Origin: Bacteroidales bacterium
GTDB lineage: Bacteria > Bacteroidota > Bacteroidia > Bacteroidales > 4484-276
Assembly (NCBI GenBank): GCA_014860585.1
Contig: JACZJL010000053.1
Location: 1 to 64,000 of the forward strand
Direction: 5' to 3'
DNA length: 64,000 nt
Part shown: positions 53,480-61,475 of the stretch, in pieces
How positions within the stretch are numbered: position 1 is the stretch's first letter
Layout: each line of letters opens with the position of its first letter
Notes under the pieces: generated by a model
The model's database searches: none
What the model was told of the DNA's origin: nothing
Seen by the model: the letters and a program-made list of their open reading frames with translations, nothing else
Made by a program: the position numbers and the translations under genes

Positions 53480-55021
53480 TCAACGTTTTATCAGTTTTCG
53501 TGTAATGGAAATGTCAGCGTTTGAAAGGTTGACAAAATAGACGCCTTGCGGCAGATTAGAAATTTTTACTGTAGCATCTCCATTCGCGTTTTGGGTTAAC
53601 AATAATGATCCCCTGACATCGGAAACTGACACAAGGTACTCTCCAGTAAAAGAGGTTTTTATGGAGAAAAAGTCATCGGCAGGATTTGGGAAAAAAGCTG
53701 GAATATGGCCGGTGAGTTCATCAATGGAGGTTGCACTGGCGGTTAATGATCTGATCACTGATAATCCATTGGGTGAAAATATTCCTTCGTCCGGATGGTC
53801 GAAAGTGGGGAACAAAATGAACTCCCGTGTTTTTGATTTACTCCATGCACGAAAATGTACTGTTTCTCCTGTAGCGATTCCATCAATCTCCTGAGTTGTA
53901 GGATCGTCGGCAAAAACAGTGATATGGAAAGCGCCTGCCGGAGCGGTTCCAATGCATAATCCCTCAGGTGTAAAAGCTCCGATAGTGAAATCTGATTCTA
54001 TATCTGATGCTAGTAGCACCTCCTCCGGAATTGCAAAAACGTGGGATACAGCTGTTGATATAGGTTGATTCCACTTTTTGGGAATGGCAGGCTTACTGTC
54101 AAACGACATTTTTTCACCTTCCCAACATGGCCCAAACCAAAAATCATTATTGGCCATCCAGGAATAAACGAAATATGATTTGCCTCTCTCCAATACCTGC
54201 AGGGAGTTGATATTATATGTCGGCCATAAAACCCTCCAACCGGCCACCTCTTTTATGATCACGCTCGACCATAAATACCAGCTCATAAAACTTTGGGCTT
54301 CAATATCGCAATCGGCAATAATGGGTATGATGTCCCATCCTTCATCAATATTTGCCCATTCGTTGCATTGGGGTGTGCTGCCCTGAAAATTTACAGTGAA
54401 CGGATTGAGGGTTTTAATCACATATCCCTGCATGACATCCCATTCATTCAATGAAAAAAGATTTCCCCCCGGCCAAAACACATCCTGGAGATCCTGAATG
54501 ATGACAATATCCTCAATATGATCGCTAAAGATGTTCGCGATCTGATTATCCACTGGCACATAATAGGTTGAAATACCGCTCCATCCCGGAATCAGACTAA
54601 CCGGCTGAATTCCCGTTCCGATTGTGAGGTATCCGTCAGATGGCACTTCATAATTATTTATATGACCAAAACTGTCGGATGCAATGATGTAAAGCCTTCC
54701 AAATGAAGTAACTACATCAGGAATTGTTATGAAGGCTTGCCCCTCAGGGGGTAGGTTTCCGAGGATTGTAATTTCACCGTTTATTTCAGAACTGAAACCC
54801 AATTGCAATGATGTGAGATTTCCTTCGAATAAAGAGTAATCCAGATACACTTCCTGACCCGGGAGATAAATCGTTCCTGCCTCAGGACACCAGTTGCTAA
54901 TATTAGGAACCCTGGAATCGTATTCGAACAGGTCGGACGTGGCTGAGAAAAACTGTGCCGCTGCATTATCTGCGATAAATGCGCAAAAAATAACTATTGA
55001 ATAAAGCATTAATTTTTTCAT
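53480..55021 (-). CDS. Secreted protein of unknown function with T9SS sorting domain
   Basis: A 513-residue protein from the ATG at 55021. A good Shine-Dalgarno GGAGG (complement of 55027-55031) lies 5 bases upstream, and the signal peptide (KLMLYSIVIFCAFIADNAAAQ) starts there. The C-terminal 70 residues (IPAFFPNPADDFFSIKTSF to TRKLIKR) form a T9SS type A sorting domain. The centre contains the segment PVSLIPGWSGISTYYVPVDNQI and Trp-rich stretches but no catalytic motif I recognise. It is 13 bases after the FISUMP gene and probably cotranscribed with it. Confidence 0.75.
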   Translation of the reverse strand: MKKLMLYSIVIFCAFIADNAAAQFFSATSDLFEYDSRVPNISNWCPEAGTIYLPGQEVYLDYSLFEGNLTSLQLGFSSEINGEITILGNLPPEGQAFITIPDVVTSFGRLYIIASDSFGHINNYEVPSDGYLTIGTGIQPVSLIPGWSGISTYYVPVDNQIANIFSDHIEDIVIIQDLQDVFWPGGNLFSLNEWDVMQGYVIKTLNPFTVNFQGSTPQCNEWANIDEGWDIIPIIADCDIEAQSFMSWYLWSSVIIKEVAGWRVLWPTYNINSLQVLERGKSYFVYSWMANNDFWFGPCWEGEKMSFDSKPAIPKKWNQPISTAVSHVFAIPEEVLLASDIESDFTIGAFTPEGLCIGTAPAGAFHITVFADDPTTQEIDGIATGETVHFRAWSKSKTREFILFPTFDHPDEGIFSPNGLSVIRSLTASATSIDELTGHIPAFFPNPADDFFSIKTSFTGEYLVSVSDVRGSLLLTQNANGDATVKISNLPQGVYFVNLSNADISITRKLIKR

Positions 55022-55034
55022 ATCTGCCTCCATG

Positions 55035-56960
55035 TTAATAATTTGGATAATGAACACATCTTACACTGTTAGCATTATATGTCGAGTAGGCCGAAGTTCG
55101 TTTCACTCTTGCCTCATCATGACCCAGACTCCAGATGTAAAAAAAATTCCCTCCCGGAGCAACGGTTGACGACCAGAACCTTGCCGACTGTTTGAACTCC
55201 CGATACTCATAATTACTGTTGTCATAACGGTAGCCATAACCGGCTCCGACAGCGCGGAATCCGCTGGAATTTGTAGCCCCGGTATTCGGGGTAAGCCAAT
55301 AATCTGTGCCGTCTTTTTTCATTTTTCCACCTGCATCAGTTCCTGTCCAGTCGGTGGCATAACAGTCAACAGACCCGTCAAGGAATGTGGTGAGATTACA
55401 CCAGTCTTCATCTTGTGGTATAAACCATCCCATAGGGCAAATGCCCTGTTTGCGGTATTGCCCGATCTGGTATTGAATGGCTTCAAGGTAAATATATAAA
55501 CCGCCGTAAATATCGCAATTTGCAGGATCGTCATCGTAGCAATATTTTTGAATCTTCCCATCATAACCATTGACAGCTTCACTCAAAGGGATTTGTTCAC
55601 CGATATCCATATTGTCGGCCAGCCAGCAATAGTCGCCGATCAATTTTGTGTTGTAGGTTTTCCCGTTGCGATGGTCGGTTAACAACTCTCCACAATTAAA
55701 CGGTGAGAATTCAATTATGCATTCATCATAAGTTGCTGTACACTCATTGGATACGGTCCAGGCAAGCGCATAAGTTTCGCCTGGATATCCGTAGAACTCT
55801 GAATTTGGTTTGTATTCATATTCAAATATACCTTTTTTACCCTCGGAGTGGTTGCTTACGATTTTCCATTTCCCAGTGCCGTCAATGCCAGGGGTGGCGG
55901 CAAGAACCGTATAATTGGAATTGGCTATGATTTGATCCGGGCCCGCATTAGCCTGTCCTGGAATATCATCACAATCTTTCATGCATCTCACGCTGCCAAA
56001 GGGATAGGGTTCTGCCGGAATATCGGTGAAGTAGGCGCCGGCGCCAATGCTGGTCAGATAGAGCGCCGGTTTGTGGGGCGGGTTGTTCATACTTGAAGTC
56101 CAGATATAGCTGAGGTTATCTAATCCGAAACAATCTGACGGTCCTGTTAAACCCTGGTAATTGTATCCTGACCCAGCACCTCTGGCTGTAAAGTAACTCA
56201 AATTGGTGGCGCCGGTATTGGGATTGTTCCAGAAATTGATATCTTTTAAAGCTCCTCCGGCGCCATCATGCCCACCAAAAAGATCTATGAGAATCGAAAA
56301 TTCCTCCTGCGTGGGTATGTGGTATCCGGGGGGGCAGATGCCTTGTTTTCCGGGTATAGCCTCACCATAAAACATGGCTTCCCACCAATGGTAAAGTGCG
56401 CCGTAATTCTGGCAATTTGAAGGGTCATTGTCATAGCAATATTTTTCAATTTCATCATCGAGCCACGGCAGAAATTGATAATCAATCATAACGCCGGCAT
56501 TCAAATTTTTTTTCAACCAGCATTGGCCGCCAATCTGGATGGTTGGATATTCCTCACCCATAAAATTTATTGTTGATTGTCCCGGGCAAGGATTTCCCAG
56601 CGGGTAATACGCTCTCACTTCAATTTTAGCATTTTTTCGCTCTTGGTTTGGGTCATGTCGGTTAACATCGAAGGCAAAGTGTTTGTTATTGCCGGGCGGT
56701 ATTCCCGGACCATAATCGCCGCTGCAGTATTCAAACGGGATCAGCCCCATGTTGTAGTTGTTGGAATAGAGGACGGCCTGGATAATGTAACTGTCGTAGT
56801 ATCCGGCCAAATCGAAGAAAACGTCAATGGTGTCTGATCCATCAACGCGCTGTTGCGCCTGCACATTGTTGATTTCGCCTTTCCCCTGGCCGTAAGAACT
56901 CAAAACCAGGGAAAATGCAAACACCAGCAATGCCATTTTTTTGTAATGCTCATTTTTCAT
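55035..56960 (-). CDS. Secreted protein with two FISUMP domains
   Basis: A 641-residue protein from the ATG at 56960, where the signal peptide (ALLVFAFSLVLSSYGQ) begins; an upstream in-frame ATG adds a non-signal leader. Two copies of the Fibrobacter succinogenes major paralogous domain are present. The first follows GQCWLKKNLN (about residue 145-330), and the second follows GDYCWLADNMDIG (about 445-640). Each contains a Cys pair, a Trp-rich WWEAM/YIYLEAI segment, CPPGYHIPTQEEF or CPMGWFIPQDEDW, and ends SVRCMKD or SVRCVHY. The function of this secreted domain is unknown. The next gene encodes a T9SS-targeted protein. Confidence 0.85.
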   Translation of the reverse strand: MKNEHYKKMALLVFAFSLVLSSYGQGKGEINNVQAQQRVDGSDTIDVFFDLAGYYDSYIIQAVLYSNNYNMGLIPFEYCSGDYGPGIPPGNNKHFAFDVNRHDPNQERKNAKIEVRAYYPLGNPCPGQSTINFMGEEYPTIQIGGQCWLKKNLNAGVMIDYQFLPWLDDEIEKYCYDNDPSNCQNYGALYHWWEAMFYGEAIPGKQGICPPGYHIPTQEEFSILIDLFGGHDGAGGALKDINFWNNPNTGATNLSYFTARGAGSGYNYQGLTGPSDCFGLDNLSYIWTSSMNNPPHKPALYLTSIGAGAYFTDIPAEPYPFGSVRCMKDCDDIPGQANAGPDQIIANSNYTVLAATPGIDGTGKWKIVSNHSEGKKGIFEYEYKPNSEFYGYPGETYALAWTVSNECTATYDECIIEFSPFNCGELLTDHRNGKTYNTKLIGDYCWLADNMDIGEQIPLSEAVNGYDGKIQKYCYDDDPANCDIYGGLYIYLEAIQYQIGQYRKQGICPMGWFIPQDEDWCNLTTFLDGSVDCYATDWTGTDAGGKMKKDGTDYWLTPNTGATNSSGFRAVGAGYGYRYDNSNYEYREFKQSARFWSSTVAPGGNFFYIWSLGHDEARVKRTSAYSTYNANSVRCVHYPNY

Positions 56961-57014
56961 AAGAAATTGGGTTTTGGTTAATAATAGATGAATTGTAATT
57001 TTTATTGAACTGAG

Positions 57015-57046
57015 CAAAATTAATACAAAATCAAGCAATTTTGCAA
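57015..57046 (-). promoter_or_regulatory. Promoter of the FISUMP-T9SS gene pair
   Basis: On the minus strand TTG (complement of 57044-57046) and TAATTTTG (complement of 57015-57022) are separated by 21 bases, matching the Bacteroidota consensus well. The ATG at 56960 is 54 bases downstream of the box. Confidence 0.5.
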
Positions 57047-57127
57047 GGCTTTTTTCAATTTTTTAATGAATTTGTGGATTATTTCTTGACTTGCCGCCAG
57101 ATTCCATGGAGTTGCCTAAGGTAAAAT

Positions 57128-57164
57128 AAAAAAGCCGACCTGCATCACATTGATGCAGGTCGGC
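57128..57164 (-). terminator. Strong terminator after hppA
   Basis: A perfect 12-bp stem, GCCGACCTGCAT (57134-57145) and ATGCAGGTCGGC (57153-57164), followed on the minus strand by a run of T (complement of 57128-57133). It lies 27 bases past the hppA stop. Confidence 0.93.
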
Positions 57165-57191
57165 CTTTAAAAGTTTTGGATAAATCGCTTA

Positions 57192-59390
57192 CTAAAGCAG
57201 GTGATAAGAAACAGCCACACCCACAGTAACAACGGCAGCCATGGCCATGAGTTTGATGAGGATGTTAAGGCTTGGACCGGAAGTATCTTTGAACGGGTCG
57301 CCCACGGTGTCGCCGATAACGGCAGCTTTGTGGTTTTCGGAACCCTTTCCGCCATGGTGTCCTTCTTCGATGTATTTCTTGGCATTATCCCAGGCGCCTC
57401 CTGCATTAGCCATAAAGATGGCGAGTGCAAAGCCGCTTGTAGTTGTGCCGATCAGCAGACCGGTAACCCCGGCAACACCAAATACCAACCCAACTAAGAT
57501 GGGGATCAACAGAGCCATCAGCGAAGGAAGCATCATTTCCTGCTGGGCGCCTTTGGTCGAAATCGCAACGCAACGGGCATAATCAGGCTCAGTAGTGCCT
57601 TCCATGATGCCTTTGATTTCGCGGAACTGGCGACGAACTTCATCCACCATTTTCTGCGCAGCACGGCCAACAGCATTCATCGTCATACCGCTGAAAAGGA
57701 ATACCGCCATCACACCGATTAATATTCCAACAATAACCCGTGCGTTCATCAGATGTATTTCGTAGTGATAGATGAAATCGATGAAAGTGGCATCCTTTGC
57801 AGCTGTTCCATTGATCAGTGTATCGGGCTGATTCAGAAAATGTACAAACATCATCTTCACCTCTTCAAAATAAGCGGCAAGAAGTGCAAGAGCAGTAAGA
57901 GCGGCGCTTCCGATAGCAAAACCTTTACCTGTAGCTGCAGTAGTGTTTCCCAATGAATCGAGCGCATCGGTACGTTTACGCACCTCTTTACCCAGATGAG
58001 CCATCTCGGCATTACCACCTGCATTGTCGGCAATCGGACCATAAGCGTCGGTGGCGAGGGTGATACCTAATGTTGAAAGCATTCCCACTGCGGCTATACC
58101 GATTCCGTACAATCCGAAGTTGATGTCGGCTTTATCGAATGAGAATAGGGTCGGAGTGGCAAATCCGTAAGCAAGTGTGATGGCGATGGCAATGATTAAC
58201 AAAGGAAATGCTGTAGAGATTAGACCTGTGCCAATTCCCGAAATGATGATCGTAGCAGGACCTGTTTGGCTGGAAGCTGCAATCCGTTGGGTTGGTTTAT
58301 AGGCTGAAGCAGTGTAATACTCAGTGGATTGACCAATGCCAATACCTGCGAGCAGTCCGACAACAATCGAACCCCAGAGGCCTAAATAATTGGGAAGACC
58401 AAGGAAATATAAAATGACCAGTGAGAAAATAACAATCAGGCCGGCACTTACATTTACACCAAAACCTAATGCTTTGAGTAATTGTTTCTGGGTGGCGCCT
58501 TCTTTGGTTTTTACCATATAAACACCAGCGATCGAGAGCAAAGTACCAACAGCAGCGATCAACATCGGAGCAATAACGGCGCTGTATTGATTATCAAGGT
58601 AACCACCGGTGTAAGCAGCAGCTCCCAGGAGGGCTGTTGCAAGAATTGAACCGGCAAACGACTCAAAAAGGTCGGCGCCCATACCTGCAACGTCGCCCAC
58701 ATTATCACCTACGTTATCGGCGATGGTTGCAGGGTTGCGGGGATCGTCTTCAGGGATTCCGGCTTCCACTTTTCCTACAAGGTCAGCGCCAACGTCGGCA
58801 GCTTTTGTGTAGATGCCGCCGCCCACACGTGCAAACAGTGCCTGTGTGGAAGCACCCATGCCAAAGGTAAGCATGGTTGCGGTAATGGTTAACAACTGCA
58901 TCCCGGAAGTTGTTTCCGGAATAGCTAAGTTCAATACAGTGAACCAAATTGAAATATCGAGCAACACCAGTCCTACCACTGTTAGTCCCATGACGGCGCC
59001 GCTTCTGAAAGCAAGCCTGAGACCGGCATTGAGAGAATCACGGCAGGCGTTGGCTACGCGGGCTGAAGCATAAGTAGCTGCTTTCATCCCAAAGAAACCG
59101 GCAAGCCCCGAAAAGATACCTCCTGTGAGAAAAGCAAACGGAACCCATGGGTTCTGAATGTGTAGCACATAGGCCATGAAACTGAAAATGATCGTGATAA
59201 TGACAAAAACTACTCCCACAACTTTGTATTGCTGACGTAAGTATGCTCCGGCGCCCTTGCGAACGTGATGAGCAATGCGTTTCATCACATCAGTTCCTTC
59301 GCTGGCGCCCATCATCTGCTTGAAAAAAAAGTAAGCAAACCCAAGAGCAAGCACAGCACTGATTGGTGTTAACCAAAAAATTCCTGGCAT
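57192..59390 (-). CDS. hppA: Membrane-bound pyrophosphatase, K+-dependent ion pump
   Basis: A 732-residue integral membrane pyrophosphatase with about 16 membrane helices. The pyrophosphate-binding signature is intact: [20 protein letters not shown] followed by [19 protein letters not shown], and the second acidic cluster [16 protein letters not shown]. The sequence [10 protein letters not shown] has Ala where K+-independent pumps have Lys, so it should require potassium. Such enzymes pump Na+ or H+ into the periplasm; which ion cannot be decided by eye. An unusually strong Shine-Dalgarno AAAGGAGG precedes the ATG, and a strong terminator follows, so it is a well-expressed single gene. Confidence 0.95.
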   Translation of the reverse strand: MPGIFWLTPISAVLALGFAYFFFKQMMGASEGTDVMKRIAHHVRKGAGAYLRQQYKVVGVVFVIITIIFSFMAYVLHIQNPWVPFAFLTGGIFSGLAGFFGMKAATYASARVANACRDSLNAGLRLAFRSGAVMGLTVVGLVLLDISIWFTVLNLAIPETTSGMQLLTITATMLTFGMGASTQALFARVGGGIYTKAADVGADLVGKVEAGIPEDDPRNPATIADNVGDNVGDVAGMGADLFESFAGSILATALLGAAAYTGGYLDNQYSAVIAPMLIAAVGTLLSIAGVYMVKTKEGATQKQLLKALGFGVNVSAGLIVIFSLVILYFLGLPNYLGLWGSIVVGLLAGIGIGQSTEYYTASAYKPTQRIAASSQTGPATIIISGIGTGLISTAFPLLIIAIAITLAYGFATPTLFSFDKADINFGLYGIGIAAVGMLSTLGITLATDAYGPIADNAGGNAEMAHLGKEVRKRTDALDSLGNTTAATGKGFAIGSAALTALALLAAYFEEVKMMFVHFLNQPDTLINGTAAKDATFIDFIYHYEIHLMNARVIVGILIGVMAVFLFSGMTMNAVGRAAQKMVDEVRRQFREIKGIMEGTTEPDYARCVAISTKGAQQEMMLPSLMALLIPILVGLVFGVAGVTGLLIGTTTSGFALAIFMANAGGAWDNAKKYIEEGHHGGKGSENHKAAVIGDTVGDPFKDTSGPSLNILIKLMAMAAVVTVGVAVSYHLL

Positions 59391-59455
59391 TTTTTCCTCC
59401 TTTTAAATTAGTAAATTAATATGTTAACTGTTAAATGATTGATTAATAATGCGCG

Positions 59456-59463
59456 CAAAAGTA
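59456..59463 (-). promoter_or_regulatory. Putative -7 box (TACTTTTG) for hppA
   Basis: The minus strand reads TACTTTTGCGC, matching TAnnTTTG, with a TTG (complement of 59488-59490) 24 bases upstream. The ATG is 65 bases downstream. Confidence 0.5.
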
Positions 59464-59514
59464 AAATTATTGACCGAACCGGGCTGACAATTTAATAAGA
59501 TTTTAGAAATCCGA

Positions 59515-60948
59515 TCACTGCTTTTTGAAAAGGTCATACTTGTTTAAGCTGATCTGAACCCTTTTGTAGCCTTCAGGAACATCCGCATTTAAAGTCTTTA
59601 ATTTCATAAAATACTCATTCTCCTCTCTCGGATCGAGTGATATGTTGAAATACCTGACCAAAAAACCCTCAAGAATAAAATTGTATTCGGAATACATTTC
59701 CTGCGGAACAGTGATGGCAGAAAGGCGCGGAACAACTTTCCCGATTTCATACACATCCGCCACAGTTTCTCTTTCACGCGAAACCTTTCCATATTGTGAA
59801 GCAGTGATGACAATTACTCCGGCCATCATTAAAATGGTGAGGAAGGTGAATATTCTGAACGCTTGTTTTTGTGAATTGATTTTTTCAATCCAGACTGCAA
59901 CCATGGGCGAGATCATCAGTGCAAAACCAATGGCAAAATAAGGAAATGCAGGGACGAGGTACCACCCTTTTTGAACCATGGTCGTTGCAAGTGGCGCCGA
60001 GCCTGAAAATCCAATCAGAAGAAAAACCAAAATGTTGCTGCTATGATTGGAAAATCCTGTTTTCATCTTTTTGAAAAATGCAACAGCCGAAACCACCGAA
60101 ACCATGATCATAACCGGAATCAGCTCTTTGACCAGCCTCCAGAGAATTTCGAGTCGGTAATCAGCTGTGGGCATCACATCCACCCGCATAAGCAACCGCT
60201 TAAACACATAGTTGGAAAGGCTTTCGCTGCTTTCCGGAAATAGAAACAGGACAACATAAATCGTCGCCGCAACGGCAAACAAAATTGCAGTTTGCCACAC
60301 ACTTTGCCAAAATCCGGTCTTTCGTAAAGTTAACCAGTAAAGAAAAGGAACGGCCAGCGGAAAAAGCCCGGGTATGCCTTTGGTGAAAGAGGCCAGGAAG
60401 ATCATCAATCCCGATCCGGCTAACAGGAAGATTTCGTTCCGCCTTGATTTGATGGCGTAAAAGAACAGCAGAACAGCAGCAAGGTCAAAAACACTCATGG
60501 TGTTTTCCATCATATTTCCCCGGAAAGACCAGAAACACACCGGAATGGTCATCCAGAACAATACCGGCAACCAGCCCAGTTTTCGTTGTCCATCTGATTT
60601 GGAAAAAATTTCTTTCCACAGCATATGGATCAAAAGAATATTGAAAACGATCATCAGGAGCGTATAAAACCTTTCAACATAAATTGAGCTGCCCAGCACC
60701 TTGAAAAACAGTGCCTGGATGCCGAACAGTAGCGGCGGATGCTCATGAAAAGAGGACAACCCGGCAATGTTCATTTTACTGTACTGTGGAAACCAGAACG
60801 TGCCGATGCCCTGGCTGAGATTGTGCGAAACGCTGCTGTAGAGCATCGCATCCTGGAACATCGCATCCTGGATCAGCACCGGAAGCGTCAGCCCAAAAAC
60901 CACGCTTAGGCTGAATATCCAAAAAGGGAGCTGTTTGTTTGTTTTCAT
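59515..60948 (-). CDS. GT-C-type (ArnT/GT39-like) membrane glycosyltransferase
   Basis: A 477-residue membrane protein with about 11 hydrophobic segments. After the first helix comes the acidic loop LPVLIQDAMFQDAMLYSSV, where such enzymes keep a catalytic Asp, then HEHPPLLFGIQALFFKVLGSSIYVERFYT, typical of the ArnT/PMT superfamily. It would move a sugar from a polyprenyl-phosphate donor to lipid, glycan or protein on the periplasmic side. QDAMF/QDAM is a short tandem duplication at DNA level (CATCGCATCCTGGA repeated 15 bases apart near 60844-60872). It stands alone upstream of hppA, 124 bases apart. Confidence 0.83.
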   Translation of the reverse strand: MKTNKQLPFWIFSLSVVFGLTLPVLIQDAMFQDAMLYSSVSHNLSQGIGTFWFPQYSKMNIAGLSSFHEHPPLLFGIQALFFKVLGSSIYVERFYTLLMIVFNILLIHMLWKEIFSKSDGQRKLGWLPVLFWMTIPVCFWSFRGNMMENTMSVFDLAAVLLFFYAIKSRRNEIFLLAGSGLMIFLASFTKGIPGLFPLAVPFLYWLTLRKTGFWQSVWQTAILFAVAATIYVVLFLFPESSESLSNYVFKRLLMRVDVMPTADYRLEILWRLVKELIPVMIMVSVVSAVAFFKKMKTGFSNHSSNILVFLLIGFSGSAPLATTMVQKGWYLVPAFPYFAIGFALMISPMVAVWIEKINSQKQAFRIFTFLTILMMAGVIVITASQYGKVSRERETVADVYEIGKVVPRLSAITVPQEMYSEYNFILEGFLVRYFNISLDPREENEYFMKLKTLNADVPEGYKRVQISLNKYDLFKKQ

Positions 60949-60978
60949 TTTTCGCCAAAAAGTTCATAAACAGAAGCG

Positions 60979-60986
60979 CAAAAGTA
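60979..60986 (-). promoter_or_regulatory. Putative -7 box (TACTTTTG) for the GT-C gene
   Basis: The minus strand reads TACTTTTGCG, matching TAnnTTTG, 30 bases before the ATG. Confidence 0.45.
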
Positions 60987-61067
60987 ACAGAATTGGAATT
61001 TCATGGAAAATGGAAAAGGCAAAAGATAATCAGAAACACAGACTTGAGGTTAAGCTGAACGTGTGTT

Positions 61068-61090
61068 CGGACGAGGCTCAGCCTCGTCCG
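61068..61090. repeat. Palindrome 1: CGGACGAGGCT arms
   Basis: CGGACGAGGCT at 61068-61078 and its exact complement at 61080-61090 flank a single base. It is GC-rich against an AT-rich background. Confidence 0.85.
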
Positions 61091-61098
61091 GTTTATTA

Positions 61099-61118
61099 TG
61101 GCAGGCTCCAGCCTGCCA
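61099..61118. repeat. Palindrome 2: TGGCAGGCT arms
   Basis: TGGCAGGCT at 61099-61107 and its complement at 61110-61118 are separated by two bases; it begins 8 bases after palindrome 1. Confidence 0.85.
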
Positions 61119-61162
61119 GGGAAAAGAAATCCAGACAATTTCCGGTTTTCGAAAAAGGATTT

Positions 61163-61195
61163 AGACCTGACAGGTTTCAAAAACCTGTCAGGTCT
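61163..61195. repeat. Palindrome 3: AGACCTGACAGGTTT hairpin (CCTGACAGG family)
   Basis: A perfect 15-bp inverted repeat (61163-61177 and 61181-61195) with a 3-base loop. Its core matches the repeat at 6764-6844, showing that this element is dispersed in the genome. Confidence 0.9.
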
Positions 61196-61244
61196 GCCGA
61201 CAACCTTAGTAGAGATGACCGACACTAAAAGTTATCAAACCTTA

Positions 61245-61266
61245 TCCCAAAGGGATCCCTTCGGGA
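61245..61266. repeat. Palindrome 4: near-perfect 22-bp palindrome
   Basis: A 22-base palindrome centred on AAGGGATCCCTT with a single mismatched pair (A at 61249 against C at 61262). Confidence 0.8.
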
Positions 61267-61289
61267 TTGCCTTATTTTCAATGGATTGA

Positions 61290-61325
61290 GCCCTGACAGT
61301 CCCGCACGTGCGGGACTGTCAGGGC
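61290..61325. repeat. Palindrome 5: perfect 36-bp palindrome
   Basis: The left half (61290-61307, starting GCCCTGACAGTCCC) is exactly complementary to the right half (61308-61325). There is no unpaired centre. Four T residues follow, so it might also work as a weak plus-strand terminator, but no plus-strand gene lies upstream. Confidence 0.92.
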
Positions 61326-61427
61326 TTTTCATGCAGAGCCTGATCAAAAATCCACGTTTGAAACAAAATAATTTTGATTTTCCCGGACTAACCGGATGGG
61401 TGATAAATTTACTTTTTTACCTTTGGC

Positions 61428-61435
61428 GATCATTT
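61428..61435 (+). promoter_or_regulatory. Putative -7 box (TACCTTTG) for the terminal BNR gene
   Basis: TACCTTTGGC fits TAnnTTTG and ends 40 bases before the ATG at 61476. Confidence 0.45.
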
Positions 61436-61475
61436 GATCGTTGAACTTTTTCAATTAAACTACAAATCATTTGCT

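Larger units (their letters stand above)
60949..61475. other. Palindrome-rich non-coding region between divergent genes
   Basis: These 527 bases hold no convincing gene but at least five distinct palindromes between 61068 and 61325, listed separately. The left end carries a -7 box for the glycosyltransferase gene (60979-60986) and the right end a -7 box for the BNR gene (61428-61435). It resembles an intergenic repeat depot rather than a regulatory RNA. Confidence 0.7.

Noticed and set aside
60935-61228. Open frame of 97 codons across the palindrome region
   Set aside because: Its residues come from palindromic DNA, it overlaps the 5' end and promoter of the GT-C gene, and it shows no domain, signal or conserved composition.
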